From Alteromonadaceae bacterium XY-R5 (GTDB taxonomy: Bacteria; Pseudomonadota; Gammaproteobacteria; Enterobacterales; Alteromonadaceae): a DNA stretch of 64,000 nt. The notes under the pieces are model-generated. The model was not told the origin of the DNA. It worked only from the letters and a program-made list of their open reading frames with translations, and did not search any database. Location: assembly GCA_001660395.1 (NCBI GenBank), contig LXWE01000001.1, positions 1,054,001-1,118,000 of the forward strand, read 5' to 3'. A program made the position numbers and the translations under genes. Shown piece by piece: positions 53,889-63,607 of this stretch; the first letter of the stretch is position 1; the number at the start of each line of letters is the position of its first letter.

Positions 53889-55181
53889 TCAAACTGACAA
53901 TGGCATTAATTGTCCTAACGGCTTATCCAGGCTGGCCGGGGGCTGAGTAAACCAGCGAGGCCCTTTGGCTGTCATATAAATACAATCTTCCAGACGTACG
54001 CCAAATTCCCCCGGCAAATAGATACCTGGTTCATCCGAGAAGCACATCCCTGCCGCCAATGGCTGAGATTCACCATGAACAAAGTTCACCGGTTCGTGTC
54101 CTTGCATACCAATTCCGTGGCCAGTGCGATGGCTCAGGCCCGGTAGTTTGTATTCGGGTCCAAAGCCCTGAGTCTGGTAATAAGTACGCACCGCATCGTC
54201 CACCTTACCTGCGCTAACACCCAGTTGAGCAGTTTCGAATGCAATCTGCTGGCCCTTGCGTACGGTATTCCACACTTGCGTCACTTTGGCTGAGGGCTCG
54301 CCAACTACAAAGGTACGGCTAATATCCGACTGATAACCATGCACGCTGCAACCACAGTCCATCAGTACCACTGAGCCAGGCTTAATCACATGCTGCTGTT
54401 TGGTGCCGTGAGGATAAGCCGCCGCTTGGTCAAACAAGGCCATATTCCAGATATCATGGCCGCCCAAGGCAGCCTGAGCTGAGTACATCAGGCCTTTGAC
54501 ATCCTGCTGAGTCATACCCACTTCCAGACTATTCCAGACGACTTCATAAGCCTTTAACGTAACTTCACTGGCTTTATGCATCAGTGCCAGTTCATTGGCT
54601 GATTTGATCATACGACAGCCTCGGGTCACGGAATCAGCACTGGTATGCTGATAATCGCCCATCAGCTTCATCACACCATCCAGTACGAAGTAACGCACCG
54701 ACTCCTCAAAGGCGATCTTGCCTCTTCCAATTTTGCGGTCTGTCAGGATCTGTTTAATCAGGGCAAAGGGGCTTTCATGTTCCTGCCATACACGCACATC
54801 GTTGCCCACTTTCAGAGACTCACGGATACTGGGTTCTTCAAAAAAGGGACAAACCACGCCAATCTCACCTTCGACCGGGATCACTACGGCAGTAACACGT
54901 TCGCTACGCCACCATTGAATACCAGTGAAATAATCCATTGCCGGGCCGGGTTCCAGCACCATGGCAGCAATGCCCTGCTGCGTCATCAACTGCTGCGCTT
55001 TGGCAATGCGGCTGATGCGTTCAGCTACCTGAATCGGCTGAGCATCAAGGGTAATATCATTAAGTCCTGATAAGGGTGAGGTTTTGGAAACTGCTGCGCC
55101 GGATGAGGCTGAGGAAATAAAAGGAGAAGCCGCCACACCTGCTAACGCAGCTTTAAGGAAATGTCTTTTATTAAGGTTCAT
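53889..55181 (-). CDS. M24-family aminopeptidase (Xaa-Pro type), exported
   Basis: Metallopeptidase of 430 residues with the pita-bread fold. Metal ligands are visible in order: the Asp pair in DCGCSVHGYQSDISRTF, His in HRTGHGIGMQGHEP, Glu in FSDEPGIYLPG and Glu in VRLEDC. The N-terminal domain is of the creatinase type (VLEPGPAMDYFTGIQWWRSE). The start KRHFLKAALAGVAASPF resembles a Tat signal with Lys-Arg in place of Arg-Arg, so export is likely. The substrate may be a proline dipeptide, but M24 proteins with other roles exist. Single gene, converging with the secreted protein. Confidence 0.88.
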   Translation of the reverse strand: MNLNKRHFLKAALAGVAASPFISSASSGAAVSKTSPLSGLNDITLDAQPIQVAERISRIAKAQQLMTQQGIAAMVLEPGPAMDYFTGIQWWRSERVTAVVIPVEGEIGVVCPFFEEPSIRESLKVGNDVRVWQEHESPFALIKQILTDRKIGRGKIAFEESVRYFVLDGVMKLMGDYQHTSADSVTRGCRMIKSANELALMHKASEVTLKAYEVVWNSLEVGMTQQDVKGLMYSAQAALGGHDIWNMALFDQAAAYPHGTKQQHVIKPGSVVLMDCGCSVHGYQSDISRTFVVGEPSAKVTQVWNTVRKGQQIAFETAQLGVSAGKVDDAVRTYYQTQGFGPEYKLPGLSHRTGHGIGMQGHEPVNFVHGESQPLAAGMCFSDEPGIYLPGEFGVRLEDCIYMTAKGPRWFTQPPASLDKPLGQLMPLSV

Positions 55182-55287
55182 CTTGTTATAGTTGTGAGTA
55201 AATGAAGGTTACATCATGGCACAAAAAAGGACCTCACTTAACCCCGATGCGATGAGGTAACGGGTTAACGTTACCTGTTGCCAGGAT

Positions 55288-55821
55288 TTACCATTTCTCA
55301 ATCGTCAAGGTTATGGATTGCGCGCCATCAGTCAGTAACCACTCACCCTCGATTAAGGTGGCGCTGATAGACATATTTCGCTGAGCTAATCCAGCAAGTT
55401 CACTCGCCTGCTCTGACCCCAGATGCCAGACATTCAGACGTTTCAGCGGTTTAAGTTCGGCACTGTTTTGCTGCCACCACTGCTGTGAACTTCTGCCGCC
55501 ATAGGCAAACACCAGCACCTGTTCCGCTTTGGATAAGCCTTGTTTGATTCGCTTCACCGAAGGATCACCCAACTCAATCCACAACAAAATTCTACCATCA
55601 GGGGCTTTGAGCCACAGATCTGGTTCATCATCGGTGCTCAAGCCTTTAGTAAAGGCTAAATCTTCATGGGCATTAGCAATAAACGCCAACAATCTCACCA
55701 TCAGACGTGTTTGAGTTTCAGACGGATGGCAGGCTAACGTAAGCTGATGCTCTGCATAATAATGCCGTTCTAAATCACTGATATTCAGCTGAGCTTTGTA
55801 AATGGTTGCACCGAGAGCCAA
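55288..55821 (-). CDS. yaeQ: YaeQ family protein
   Basis: A 177-residue protein matching YaeQ along its length (ALGATIYKAQLNISDLERHY, LACHPSETQTRLMVRLLAF, GLSTDDEPDLWLKA, LWIELGDPSVKRI). The fold is related to PD-(D/E)XK nucleases, and in E. coli it has been linked to suppression of rfaH loss; the true function is unknown. TTG 55821 is the start: AGGAGG stands 4 bases upstream and the alignment to the family begins there. It seems to be a single gene. Confidence 0.92.
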   Translation of the reverse strand: MALGATIYKAQLNISDLERHYYAEHQLTLACHPSETQTRLMVRLLAFIANAHEDLAFTKGLSTDDEPDLWLKAPDGRILLWIELGDPSVKRIKQGLSKAEQVLVFAYGGRSSQQWWQQNSAELKPLKRLNVWHLGSEQASELAGLAQRNMSISATLIEGEWLLTDGAQSITLTIEKW

Positions 55822-55865
55822 CGTGCCTCCTAAAAATTAGTTGATGTAATGTCTCTAAAAACAAA

Positions 55866-55888
55866 AAAAGCGGCGTAAAGCCGCTTTT
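55866..55888 (-). terminator. Terminator of the tkt-epd-pgk-fda cluster
   Basis: AAAAGCGGC and GCCGCTTTT form a 9-bp stem with loop GTAAA; on the minus strand it is followed by TTTGT TTTT. It lies 16 bp after the fda stop. Confidence 0.9.
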
Positions 55889-55903
55889 CGAGAGTGGCGA
55901 AAA

Positions 55904-56803
55904 TTAGGCTTTAGACGCCTGATAGATGCTTTCAATGGCAGCATCTAACGTCGCATTAAACTCAGCATCACTTTGCTGAGCAGATACGCCTTCAGTCAGT
56001 GCGCGTGAGAAGCTGGCGATCATACCTGTATTTTCAGCTAATTTCGCATTGGCGTCTTCACGGCTGTAACCACCGGACAGAGCCACCACTTTCAGTACTT
56101 TCGGATGCTTAACCAAATCCAGATAGAAGTTGGCCACAGTGGGGATAGTCAGTTTCAGCATTACCACCTGATCGGCTGGTAAGGCATCCAATTCAGCCAG
56201 AATAGCGGCCTTTAACAGCGCTTCGGCTTCTGCTTTCTCTGGGCTGTTGATATCCACTTCAGGCTCGATGATTGGCATCAGGCCAGCGGCCAGAATTTGT
56301 TTACCCACTTCGAACTGCTGGGCAGCCACGGCTTTAATACCGGCTTCGTTCGCCAGTTTAACCACTGAGCGCATTTTGGTACCGAACACGTCTTTAGCAT
56401 TGGCTTTTGCCAACAATGCGTCCAGGCCAGGCATAGGCTTCATCAACTGCACGCCGTCGGCGTCTGCTTCTAAGCCTTTGTCGACTTTCAGAAAAGGAAC
56501 AACCTGCTTTTCTTGCCACAGGTAGTGAGAAGAGGCTTTACCTTCAATCTCGCGATCCAGAGTATCTTCAAACAGGATTGCACCCAGAACACGTTCACCG
56601 GTAAATGCCGGGCTGGTGACGATGCGCACACGCATTTCGTGAACCAGATTGAACATTTGCTCGTCGTTGCTGTAATCAGATTCCTGAATACCGTACAAAC
56701 GCAGCGCTTTAGGAGTACTTCCACCACTTTGATCCAGGGCTGCAATAAAGCCGTCCTGAGATTGAATTTTTGCAAGCATATCTTTCTGTGCTTGAGATGC
56801 CAT
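55904..56803 (-). CDS. fda: Fructose-bisphosphate aldolase class I
   Basis: Cleaves fructose 1,6-bisphosphate to the two triose phosphates by a Schiff-base mechanism; 299 residues. It matches the small class I aldolases of the Staphylococcus FdaA type ([80 protein letters not shown]) and not the zinc-dependent class II enzyme usually found after pgk. The Schiff-base Lys is probably the one in [11 protein letters not shown] 56803 has AGGAG upstream. It follows pgk by 139 bp. Class I in this operon place is a replacement known in some gammaproteobacteria. Confidence 0.93.
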   Translation of the reverse strand: MASQAQKDMLAKIQSQDGFIAALDQSGGSTPKALRLYGIQESDYSNDEQMFNLVHEMRVRIVTSPAFTGERVLGAILFEDTLDREIEGKASSHYLWQEKQVVPFLKVDKGLEADADGVQLMKPMPGLDALLAKANAKDVFGTKMRSVVKLANEAGIKAVAAQQFEVGKQILAAGLMPIIEPEVDINSPEKAEAEALLKAAILAELDALPADQVVMLKLTIPTVANFYLDLVKHPKVLKVVALSGGYSREDANAKLAENTGMIASFSRALTEGVSAQQSDAEFNATLDAAIESIYQASKA

Positions 56804-56942
56804 TAGCAACACTCCTTTCAGTGCTGAGAGCCGATGGGCAGTCGGCTCGGGTTACAGAGGTTAGTTTCGGGCATGTCAGCATGCCTCTTATTGTTCAAAT
56901 TTATTGTAGGTCAGATGTTCTATCTGGTTATTACGCTTTTTA

Positions 56943-58121
56943 TTATGCTTTGGCTCGCGCTTCAAGCATTGCAACAGCAGGTAGCACTTTTCCTTCTAAA
57001 AATTCCAGAAATGCACCACCACCAGTAGAGATATACGAAATCTTATCGCTGATTTCGTACTTGTCCACTGCGGCTAAGGTGTCGCCACCGCCGGCAATTG
57101 AAAACGCATTGCTGTTTGCAATCGCATGCGCCAATGCTTTCGTGCCTTCGCCAAACTGATCGAATTCAAAAACACCCACCGGGCCATTCCAAACGATCGT
57201 ACCAGCTTTCTCAATTAAGGCTGCCAACGTGGCTGCGGTATCAGGGCCGATATCGAAAATCATATCTTCGTCGGTAACATCCGCAACCGACTTTAATGTA
57301 GCAGCAGCAGATTCAGAGAATTCTGTGCCTGTAACGACATCCGTAGGCACTGGAATATCACCACCAGCTTCTTTGGCGGCTGCCATCAAACGCTGGGCTT
57401 CAGGGATGAGATCCGCTTCATACAAAGATTTACCCACTGAGTTACCAGCAGCAGCGATAAAGGTATTGGCAATACCACCACCCACAATCAGCTGATCAAC
57501 TTTAGTCGACAAAGATTCCAGTACCGTCAGTTTGGTGGAAACTTTCGAACCACCGACAATCGCCAACATTGGGCGTGCAGGGTTATCCAGAGCTTTGCCT
57601 AATGCATCCAGTTCAGCCGCCAGCAACGGGCCAGCGCACGCGATAGGCGCGAACTTACCCGCACCATGAGTAGAGGCCTGGGCGCGGTGAGCTGTACCAA
57701 AGGCATCCATCACATACACGTCACACAAAGCCGCGTATTGCTTAGACAGTGCTTCGTCGTCTTTATTCTCACCTTTGTTAAAGCGCACGTTTTCCAGGAT
57801 CACCAGCTCGCCAACTGCCACTTCAAGACCGTTCAGATAGTCTTTTTCCAGACGTACCGGGCAATCCAGCGCCGCAGCCAGATAATCGACCACTGGCTGC
57901 ATAGAGAATTCGTCAGCATATTCACCTTCCGTTGGGCGGCCCAGGTGGGACATCACCATAACTTTGGCTCCGGCCTCCAGAGCCAGTTGAATAGTAGGTA
58001 AAGATGCCTTAATACGAGCATCGGACGTTACTTTTCCGTCTTTTACCGGCACATTCAGATCTTCACGGATCAGTACGCGCTTTCCAGCCAAATCCAGATC
58101 GGTCATTTTTACAATGGACAT
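56943..58121 (-). CDS. pgk: Phosphoglycerate kinase
   Basis: Glycolytic enzyme that transfers phosphate between 1,3-bisphosphoglycerate and ADP; 392 residues, full length. Motifs: [38 protein letters not shown]-type [24 protein letters not shown]-type [18 protein letters not shown], and the C-terminal [15 protein letters not shown] with [16 protein letters not shown]. It starts 10 bp after epd and precedes fda, so it lies in the epd-pgk-fda transcript. Confidence 0.98.
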   Translation of the reverse strand: MSIVKMTDLDLAGKRVLIREDLNVPVKDGKVTSDARIKASLPTIQLALEAGAKVMVMSHLGRPTEGEYADEFSMQPVVDYLAAALDCPVRLEKDYLNGLEVAVGELVILENVRFNKGENKDDEALSKQYAALCDVYVMDAFGTAHRAQASTHGAGKFAPIACAGPLLAAELDALGKALDNPARPMLAIVGGSKVSTKLTVLESLSTKVDQLIVGGGIANTFIAAAGNSVGKSLYEADLIPEAQRLMAAAKEAGGDIPVPTDVVTGTEFSESAAATLKSVADVTDEDMIFDIGPDTAATLAALIEKAGTIVWNGPVGVFEFDQFGEGTKALAHAIANSNAFSIAGGGDTLAAVDKYEISDKISYISTGGGAFLEFLEGKVLPAVAMLEARAKA

Positions 58122-58131
58122 GGTTCTCTTC

Positions 58132-59160
58132 CTATTTTGCTAACGTCGTTCCAGCCTGGGGAAACATGGCCATGGCCGTATCTAGCATACGGTTAGCAAA
58201 GCCCCATTCGTTATCACACCAGACCAGGGTTTTAATTAATTGTTTGTGACTAACACGGGTTTGCGTGCCATCCACTATGCAGGAGTGGGGATCATGATTG
58301 AAATCCACCGACACCAAAGGCTCTTCTGTGTATCCCAAGATACCGCTCAAACGGCCTTCTCTGGCTTGCTTGAGAGCGTCGTTTACTGCATTGATATTCA
58401 CTTGTGCGCTTACGGTCACGCTCAGATCCATGGCAGTGACATTCACCGTCGGTACCCGCACCGCAATGGCTTCAAACTTACCGGCAAACTTCGGCAAAAT
58501 ACGTTCAATGCCGCGGGCAAGCTTAGTATCAACCGGAATAATCGACTGACTGGCAGCGCGGGTACGGCGTAAATCCGGGTGATAAGCATCGATTACCTGC
58601 TGATCATGCATGGAAGAATGGATAGTAGTGATCGTACCACTTAATACTTCAAAGGCATTATCCAGGGCCTGGATCACAGGCACGATGCAGTTGGTGGTAC
58701 AAGAGCCATTGGAGACAATTTTATCGTCAGCCTTGAGCTGATCATCATTGATGCCATAAATGACGGTGGCATCCATGTCCGGACTGCCAGGCTGGGAAAA
58801 CAGAACCTTTTTCGCTCCCTGAGCCAGATGTAGCTCACCGGCAGCGCGATCGCTGTAAATACCTGTACATTCCAATACCAGATCTATGCCCAGCTCGTGC
58901 CAGGGGAGTTCATTGATCTCGGCTTTTTGCAGTAACTGAATATCATCACCCGCCACATTCAAACGTTGTCCTTCCAATTCAACAGAAAAGGCAAAACGTC
59001 CATGGGAGGTATCGTATTTAAGCAGGTGGGCAATCCCTTCAGGCTCTGCCAGTTCGTTTATGGCGACTACCTGAATATGCTGATTGCGACCCGTCTCATA
59101 TAAAGCCCGCAATACATTACGGCCAATACGGCCAAAGCCGTTAATCGCAATTCGTAACAT
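58132..59160 (-). CDS. epd: D-erythrose-4-phosphate dehydrogenase
   Basis: NAD-dependent dehydrogenase of 342 residues that oxidises erythrose 4-phosphate towards pyridoxal phosphate synthesis. It belongs to the GAPDH superfamily; the active Cys154 lies in SNGSCTTNC, and [10 protein letters not shown] is the NAD-binding start. It matches Epd rather than GapA in [40 protein letters not shown] and [20 protein letters not shown] 59160 has AGGA 5 bases upstream and starts at the Rossmann fold; an earlier start is not supported. The tkt-epd-pgk order is the conserved gammaproteobacterial one. A terminator hairpin lies only 20 bp before its ATG. Confidence 0.96.
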   Translation of the reverse strand: MLRIAINGFGRIGRNVLRALYETGRNQHIQVVAINELAEPEGIAHLLKYDTSHGRFAFSVELEGQRLNVAGDDIQLLQKAEINELPWHELGIDLVLECTGIYSDRAAGELHLAQGAKKVLFSQPGSPDMDATVIYGINDDQLKADDKIVSNGSCTTNCIVPVIQALDNAFEVLSGTITTIHSSMHDQQVIDAYHPDLRRTRAASQSIIPVDTKLARGIERILPKFAGKFEAIAVRVPTVNVTAMDLSVTVSAQVNINAVNDALKQAREGRLSGILGYTEEPLVSVDFNHDPHSCIVDGTQTRVSHKQLIKTLVWCDNEWGFANRMLDTAMAMFPQAGTTLAK

Positions 59161-59179
59161 CAACGTCCTACAGGAAAAT

Positions 59180-59203
59180 AAAAGGCGCCACACAGGCGCC
59201 TTT
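59180..59203 (-). terminator. Terminator between tkt and epd
   Basis: AAAGGCGCC and GGCGCCTTT form a perfect stem around TGTGT; on the minus strand TTATTTTCC follows. It begins 11 bp past the tkt stop and ends about 20 bp before the epd start, so read-through or a promoter inside tkt must supply epd. Confidence 0.85.
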
Positions 59204-59213
59204 CAAATATTGC

Positions 59214-61211
59214 TTAACCCAGTAACGACTGAGCCGCTTCAATCACTGCATCGCTGGTGATGTTGAAATATTTAAACAACTCACCGGCCGGGGCAGATTC
59301 ACCAAAGGTGTCCATGCCAACGATTTTACCTGACAAGCCAACGTACTTGTACCAGTAATCGCGAATACCGGCTTCAACCGCAACGCGCTTGGTCACTTCG
59401 GCTGGCAATACAGCCTGCTTGTAAGCTGCGTCCTGACGCTCAAACACATCGGTAGATGGCAGAGAAACTACGCGCACCTTGTGGCCTTCAGCAGTCAGTT
59501 TGTCGTACGCAGCAACCGCCAGCTGTACCTCAGAACCTGTACCAATCAGGATAATTTCAGGCGTACCGGCACAATCTTTCAGGATGTAACCGCCTTTGGC
59601 GATATCAGCCACTTGCTGGGTGTCACGCTCTTGCTGTGGCACACCCTGACGGGTAAAGATCAGGCTGGTTGGGCCGTCTTTACGCTCGATGGCAGCTTTC
59701 CAGGCAACCGCTGATTCAACCGGGTCGCATGGGCGCCAGTTATCCAGATTCGGCACTAAACGTAAGGTCGCGATTTGCTCAACCGGCTGGTGCGTTGGGC
59801 CATCTTCACCCAAACCGATAGAATCGTGGGTATACACGAAAATGCTCGGCTGCTTCATCAGCGCGGCCATACGTACCGCATTACGGGCGTATTCCATAAA
59901 CATCAGGAAGGTCGCACCGTAGGCTTTGAAACCGCCGTGCAGGGTAATACCGTTCATGATGGCAGACATACCAAATTCACGTACGCCATAGAAAATGTAG
60001 TTACCGCTGGCGTCGTCTTTGGTCAGGCCTTTGCTGCCTTTCCACAGCGTCAGGTTTGAACCGGCCAGGTCGGCAGAGCCGCCCATAAATTCTGGCAACA
60101 AAGGACCAAAAGCATTCAAGGCATTTTGCGACGCTTTACGGGTGGCAATGCTTTCAGGGTTTGCTTGCAGTTGGGCAATGTAAGCCTGAGAGTCGGCTTC
60201 CCAGTTGGCAGGCAGTTCACCGGCTGTACGACGTTCAAATTCCACTGCTAATTCAGGGAATGCCGCTTTGTAAGCCGCGTATTTGTCGTTCCAGCTGGCT
60301 TCACGGGCAGCGCCGGCGTCTTTAGCATCCCAGCCTGCGTAAACATCGGCAGGGATCTCGAATTTCGGGTAAGTCCAGTTCAGGGCTTCACGGGTCAGTG
60401 CCACTTCAGCTTCACCCAGAGGGGCACCGTGACAGTCTTCTTTACCCTGTTTGTTAGGTGAACCAAAGCCGATAATAGTGCGGCAGCAGATCAGGGTTGG
60501 CTTGTCTTTTTCCGCTTTAGCCGATTCGATGGCTGCTTTGATTTGCTCAGCATCATGACCATCAACCGCCTCAATCACTTGCCAGCCGTAAGCACGGAAA
60601 CGCTCAGGGGTGTTATCCGTAAACCAGCCTTCTACTTCGCCATCGATAGAAATGCCGTTGTCATCCCAAAACGCAATCAGCTTACTCAAACCTAAAGTGC
60701 CAGCCAAAGAACAGGCTTCGTGAGAAATACCTTCCATCAGACAGCCATCGCCCATAAAGGCATAGGTGTAGTGATCAACGATATCGTGACCAGGCTGGTT
60801 AAACTGAGCTGCCAGGGCTTTTTCAGCAATGGCCATACCTACAGCGTTGGTAATGCCTTGTCCCAGAGGGCCAGTCGTAGTTTCAACGCCCGGGGCATAA
60901 CCAAATTCCGGATGACCCGGGGTTTTAGAATGCAATTGACGGAAGTTTTTCAGTTCTTCCATTGGCAGTTCATAGCCAGTCAGGTGCAACAGAGAATAAA
61001 TCAGCATGGAGCCATGGCCGTTAGACAACACGAAGCGGTCGCGGTTAACCCAACCAGGGTTCGCAGGGTTGTGCTGTAAAAAGTCTCCCCATAATACCTG
61101 GGCAATATCCGCCATGCCCATTGGGGCGCCTGGGTGTCCGATATTGGCTTGCTGAACTGCGTCCATACTTAGGGCACGGATAGCATTCGCGAGATGTCGA
61201 CGTGTTGGCAT
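59214..61211 (-). CDS. tkt: Transketolase
   Basis: Thiamine-diphosphate enzyme of the pentose phosphate pathway; 665 residues, the usual length. Motifs: [37 protein letters not shown], ThDP-binding [38 protein letters not shown] and [19 protein letters not shown] lies six bases before the ATG. It diverges from metK across 279 bp and heads the tkt-epd-pgk-fda cluster, although a terminator follows it. Start and length are both normal. Confidence 0.98.
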   Translation of the reverse strand: MPTRRHLANAIRALSMDAVQQANIGHPGAPMGMADIAQVLWGDFLQHNPANPGWVNRDRFVLSNGHGSMLIYSLLHLTGYELPMEELKNFRQLHSKTPGHPEFGYAPGVETTTGPLGQGITNAVGMAIAEKALAAQFNQPGHDIVDHYTYAFMGDGCLMEGISHEACSLAGTLGLSKLIAFWDDNGISIDGEVEGWFTDNTPERFRAYGWQVIEAVDGHDAEQIKAAIESAKAEKDKPTLICCRTIIGFGSPNKQGKEDCHGAPLGEAEVALTREALNWTYPKFEIPADVYAGWDAKDAGAAREASWNDKYAAYKAAFPELAVEFERRTAGELPANWEADSQAYIAQLQANPESIATRKASQNALNAFGPLLPEFMGGSADLAGSNLTLWKGSKGLTKDDASGNYIFYGVREFGMSAIMNGITLHGGFKAYGATFLMFMEYARNAVRMAALMKQPSIFVYTHDSIGLGEDGPTHQPVEQIATLRLVPNLDNWRPCDPVESAVAWKAAIERKDGPTSLIFTRQGVPQQERDTQQVADIAKGGYILKDCAGTPEIILIGTGSEVQLAVAAYDKLTAEGHKVRVVSLPSTDVFERQDAAYKQAVLPAEVTKRVAVEAGIRDYWYKYVGLSGKIVGMDTFGESAPAGELFKYFNITSDAVIEAAQSLLG

Positions 61212-61384
61212 TAAAGTCTCCTACATATACTTGTGGCCGACCTGACTTCGTTGTTATGAAAATTGAGGGCCCGGCAAATTAAGGCCGAACATTCTCCCCC
61301 AGCCGTCAGGTAACTGCAATGCTTAAAAAGCAAGGTTTATGACAAAATTGACAATTTTCTCTCTGGCAAGCAAAGTTAACAAAC

Positions 61385-61416
61385 AGACATTTAGACGTCC
61401 AGATGGAAAGACTGGT
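61385..61416 (+). promoter_or_regulatory. MetJ-box array upstream of metK
   Basis: Four abutting 8-mers, AGACATTT, AGACGTCC, AGATGGAA and AGACTGGT, match the MetJ consensus AGACGTCT at 6, 7, 4 and 5 of 8 positions. Tandem 8-bp units are the known MetJ operator form, and metK is a MetJ target in E. coli. The array lies 75-106 bp before the metK ATG. A TTGACA at 61348-61353 may be the -35. Confidence 0.7.
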
Positions 61417-61490
61417 ATTTTTAACTGTCTACAGTACAATATTGGCATTAGCACGAACGAAAACGTCTATCACGAATTAAAGGGGGCCGT

Positions 61491-62636
61491 ATGGCTAAAC
61501 ACCTGTTTACGTCCGAATCAGTTTCTGAAGGACATCCGGATAAAATCGCGGATCAGATTTCTGATGCCGTATTAGATGCCATTCTGGCTCAGGATCCAAA
61601 GGCCCGTGTTGCCTGCGAAACCTTCGTTAAAACCGGTATGGTACTGGTGGGCGGCGAAGTCACTACGTCTGCCTGGGTAGATATTGAAGAGCTAACCCGC
61701 AAAACCGTGCGTGAAATTGGTTATACCCACTCAGATATGGGCTTTGATGCCGATTCTTGTGCAGTACTTAATGCCATTGGTAAGCAATCACCAGACATCA
61801 ATCAGGGTGTTGACCGTTCGCGTCCGGAAGATCAGGGCGCCGGCGACCAGGGTCTGATGTTTGGTTACGCCAGTAACGAAACCGACGTATTAATGCCTGC
61901 TCCTGTGACTTACTCTCACCGTCTGGTGAAACGTCAGGCCGAAGTGCGCAAAAACGGTACTTTAGAGTGGCTGCGCCCGGATGCAAAAAGCCAGGTGACC
62001 TTCATCTATGAAGATAACAAACCTGTCGGCATCGATGCGGTTGTGCTGTCAACTCAGCACTGTGATTCTATTTCGACCAAAGATCTGCAAGAAGCGGTGA
62101 TGGAAGAAATCATCAAACCAGTGTTACCAGGTGAGTGGATCACACCTTCGACCAAGTTTTTCATTAACCCAACTGGTCGTTTCGTTATCGGTGGCCCTAT
62201 GGGTGACTGTGGTCTGACTGGCCGTAAAATCATCGTAGATACTTACGGTGGTATGGCCCGTCACGGTGGTGGCGCATTCTCCGGTAAAGATCCATCCAAA
62301 GTAGACCGTTCAGCTGCCTATGCTGGCCGTTATGTGGCCAAGAATATCGTTGCTGCTGGCTTAGCCGATCGCTGTGAAATCCAGGTGTCTTACGCTATCG
62401 GTGTTGCAGAACCTACATCAATCAGCGTTGAAACCTTCGGTACCGGAAAAATCTCTGATGAGAAACTGGTGGATCTGGTACGTGCCCACTTTGATCTGCG
62501 TCCATACGGCCTGATCACCATGCTGGATCTGGAGCGCCCAATTTATCAGGCGACTGCCGCTTACGGTCACTTCGGTCGTGAAGAGTTCCCGTGGGAAGCG
62601 ACCAATAAAGCAGAAGAATTAAAGTCAGCACTGTAA
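61491..62636 (+). CDS. metK: S-adenosylmethionine synthase
   Basis: Makes S-adenosylmethionine from methionine and ATP; 381 residues, full length. Hallmarks are [32 protein letters not shown], the P-loop-like [18 protein letters not shown] and [18 protein letters not shown] strong AGGGGG lies before ATG 61491. MetJ-like boxes upstream imply repression when SAM is high. It supplies the methyl donor used by the MddA-like and other methyltransferases in this window. Followed by a strong terminator. Confidence 0.98.
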   Translation: MAKHLFTSESVSEGHPDKIADQISDAVLDAILAQDPKARVACETFVKTGMVLVGGEVTTSAWVDIEELTRKTVREIGYTHSDMGFDADSCAVLNAIGKQSPDINQGVDRSRPEDQGAGDQGLMFGYASNETDVLMPAPVTYSHRLVKRQAEVRKNGTLEWLRPDAKSQVTFIYEDNKPVGIDAVVLSTQHCDSISTKDLQEAVMEEIIKPVLPGEWITPSTKFFINPTGRFVIGGPMGDCGLTGRKIIVDTYGGMARHGGGAFSGKDPSKVDRSAAYAGRYVAKNIVAAGLADRCEIQVSYAIGVAEPTSISVETFGTGKISDEKLVDLVRAHFDLRPYGLITMLDLERPIYQATAAYGHFGREEFPWEATNKAEELKSAL

Positions 62637-62660
62637 TCAGCGCTTAGACGATTTCCCTAG

Positions 62661-62685
62661 GCCGGCATTATGCCGGCTTTTTTTT
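62661..62685 (+). terminator. Terminator of metK
   Basis: GCCGGCA and TGCCGGC form a 7-bp stem with loop TTA and are followed by eight T, 24 bp after the metK stop. Confidence 0.95.
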
Positions 62686-62772
62686 GCTTGTCAGGTAATC
62701 AAACCGTCAAAACTGGACAATTCTGAGTCAGGGCTAACACTTATTAGTGCCCTAATCATTGAGGAGTTTGGT

Positions 62773-63558
62773 ATGCGATTTTGGTTTGTACTGATTAGTG
62801 TCATCTTATTAATGGCCTGCGCCACATCACCGACGGGTCGTGCCCAGATCAAACTGTTCTCTAAAAGCCAGCTAGATAATATGGGCCAGCAAACCTTTGC
62901 CAGCCTGAAACAAGAACAACCCGTTAGTGCCAGCAAAGTGGAAAATCGCTTTGTCGAATGCGTTGCCAATGCCATTACTGCTCAGGTTCCCGCCAGCGTG
63001 TTTTCCGGTAGCTGGGAAGTGGTGGTATTTGATGATAAGCAGGTAAATGCTTTTGCCTTGCCTGGGGGAAAAATTGGTGTCTATACAGGCTTATTGACCG
63101 TGACGGAAAATGCCGACCAGCTGGCCGCTGTGATAGGTCACGAGGTTGGCCATGTGATCGCTGAACATGGCAACGAGCGGATGTCGAATAGCACTCTGGT
63201 CGGCATTGGCCTCGAAGCCACAAATGCCATGCTTGATGCAAATCAGGTTGGCAATAGTCAGTTAATTATGGCTGCTATCGGTGCAGGTGCGCAGGTAGGT
63301 ATCACTTTGCCTTTTAGTCGTACCCATGAATCAGAAGCTGATTTGATTGGTCTGAATTTAATGGCCCAGGCAGGATTTGATCCACGTCAGTCGGTCAATT
63401 TATGGCAAAACATGGCCAAAGTCGGCGGTGAAGGGCCAATGGAATTTCTCTCGACTCACCCTGCTCCACAAACCCGTATCAATGACCTGCAAAAGAATAT
63501 GCCCCATGCTTTAGAAATTGCCTCTCAGGCAAAACAACATCCGACGTGTCCAAAATAG
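62773..63558 (+). CDS. M48 metallopeptidase lipoprotein (LoiP/YcaL-like)
   Basis: Zinc peptidase of 261 residues, anchored to a membrane by lipidation (lipobox LLMAC, Cys near residue 16). The zinc motif is HEVGH in VIGHEVGHVIAEHGNERMS, and the third ligand Glu lies in THESEADLIGLNLM. MFALPGG-type sequence NAFALPGGKIGVYTGLL is typical of LoiP, YcaL and BepA-like periplasmic proteases that watch over outer-membrane proteins. GAGGAG precedes the ATG. Single gene with a terminator behind it. Confidence 0.92.
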   Translation: MRFWFVLISVILLMACATSPTGRAQIKLFSKSQLDNMGQQTFASLKQEQPVSASKVENRFVECVANAITAQVPASVFSGSWEVVVFDDKQVNAFALPGGKIGVYTGLLTVTENADQLAAVIGHEVGHVIAEHGNERMSNSTLVGIGLEATNAMLDANQVGNSQLIMAAIGAGAQVGITLPFSRTHESEADLIGLNLMAQAGFDPRQSVNLWQNMAKVGGEGPMEFLSTHPAPQTRINDLQKNMPHALEIASQAKQHPTCPK

Positions 63559-63566
63559 CCAGGGAC

Positions 63567-63593
63567 AAAAAAGCCGCGATAATCGCGGCTTTT
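63567..63593. terminator. Bidirectional terminator between M48 and MscS genes
   Basis: AAAAGCCGCGAT and ATCGCGGCTTTT are inverted copies with one central A, flanked by A and T runs, between two converging genes. Confidence 0.92.
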
Positions 63594-63607
63594 GATATAG
63601 CTCAGGT

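Noticed and set aside
55255-55276. Inverted repeat AGGTAACG/CGTTACCT after yaeQ as a terminator
   Set aside because: The stem is short and AT-containing and no T tract follows; function not supportable.
61212-61490. Possible SAM riboswitch before metK
   Set aside because: No SAM aptamer-like fold or terminator was seen; the tandem MetJ-type boxes explain the region better.
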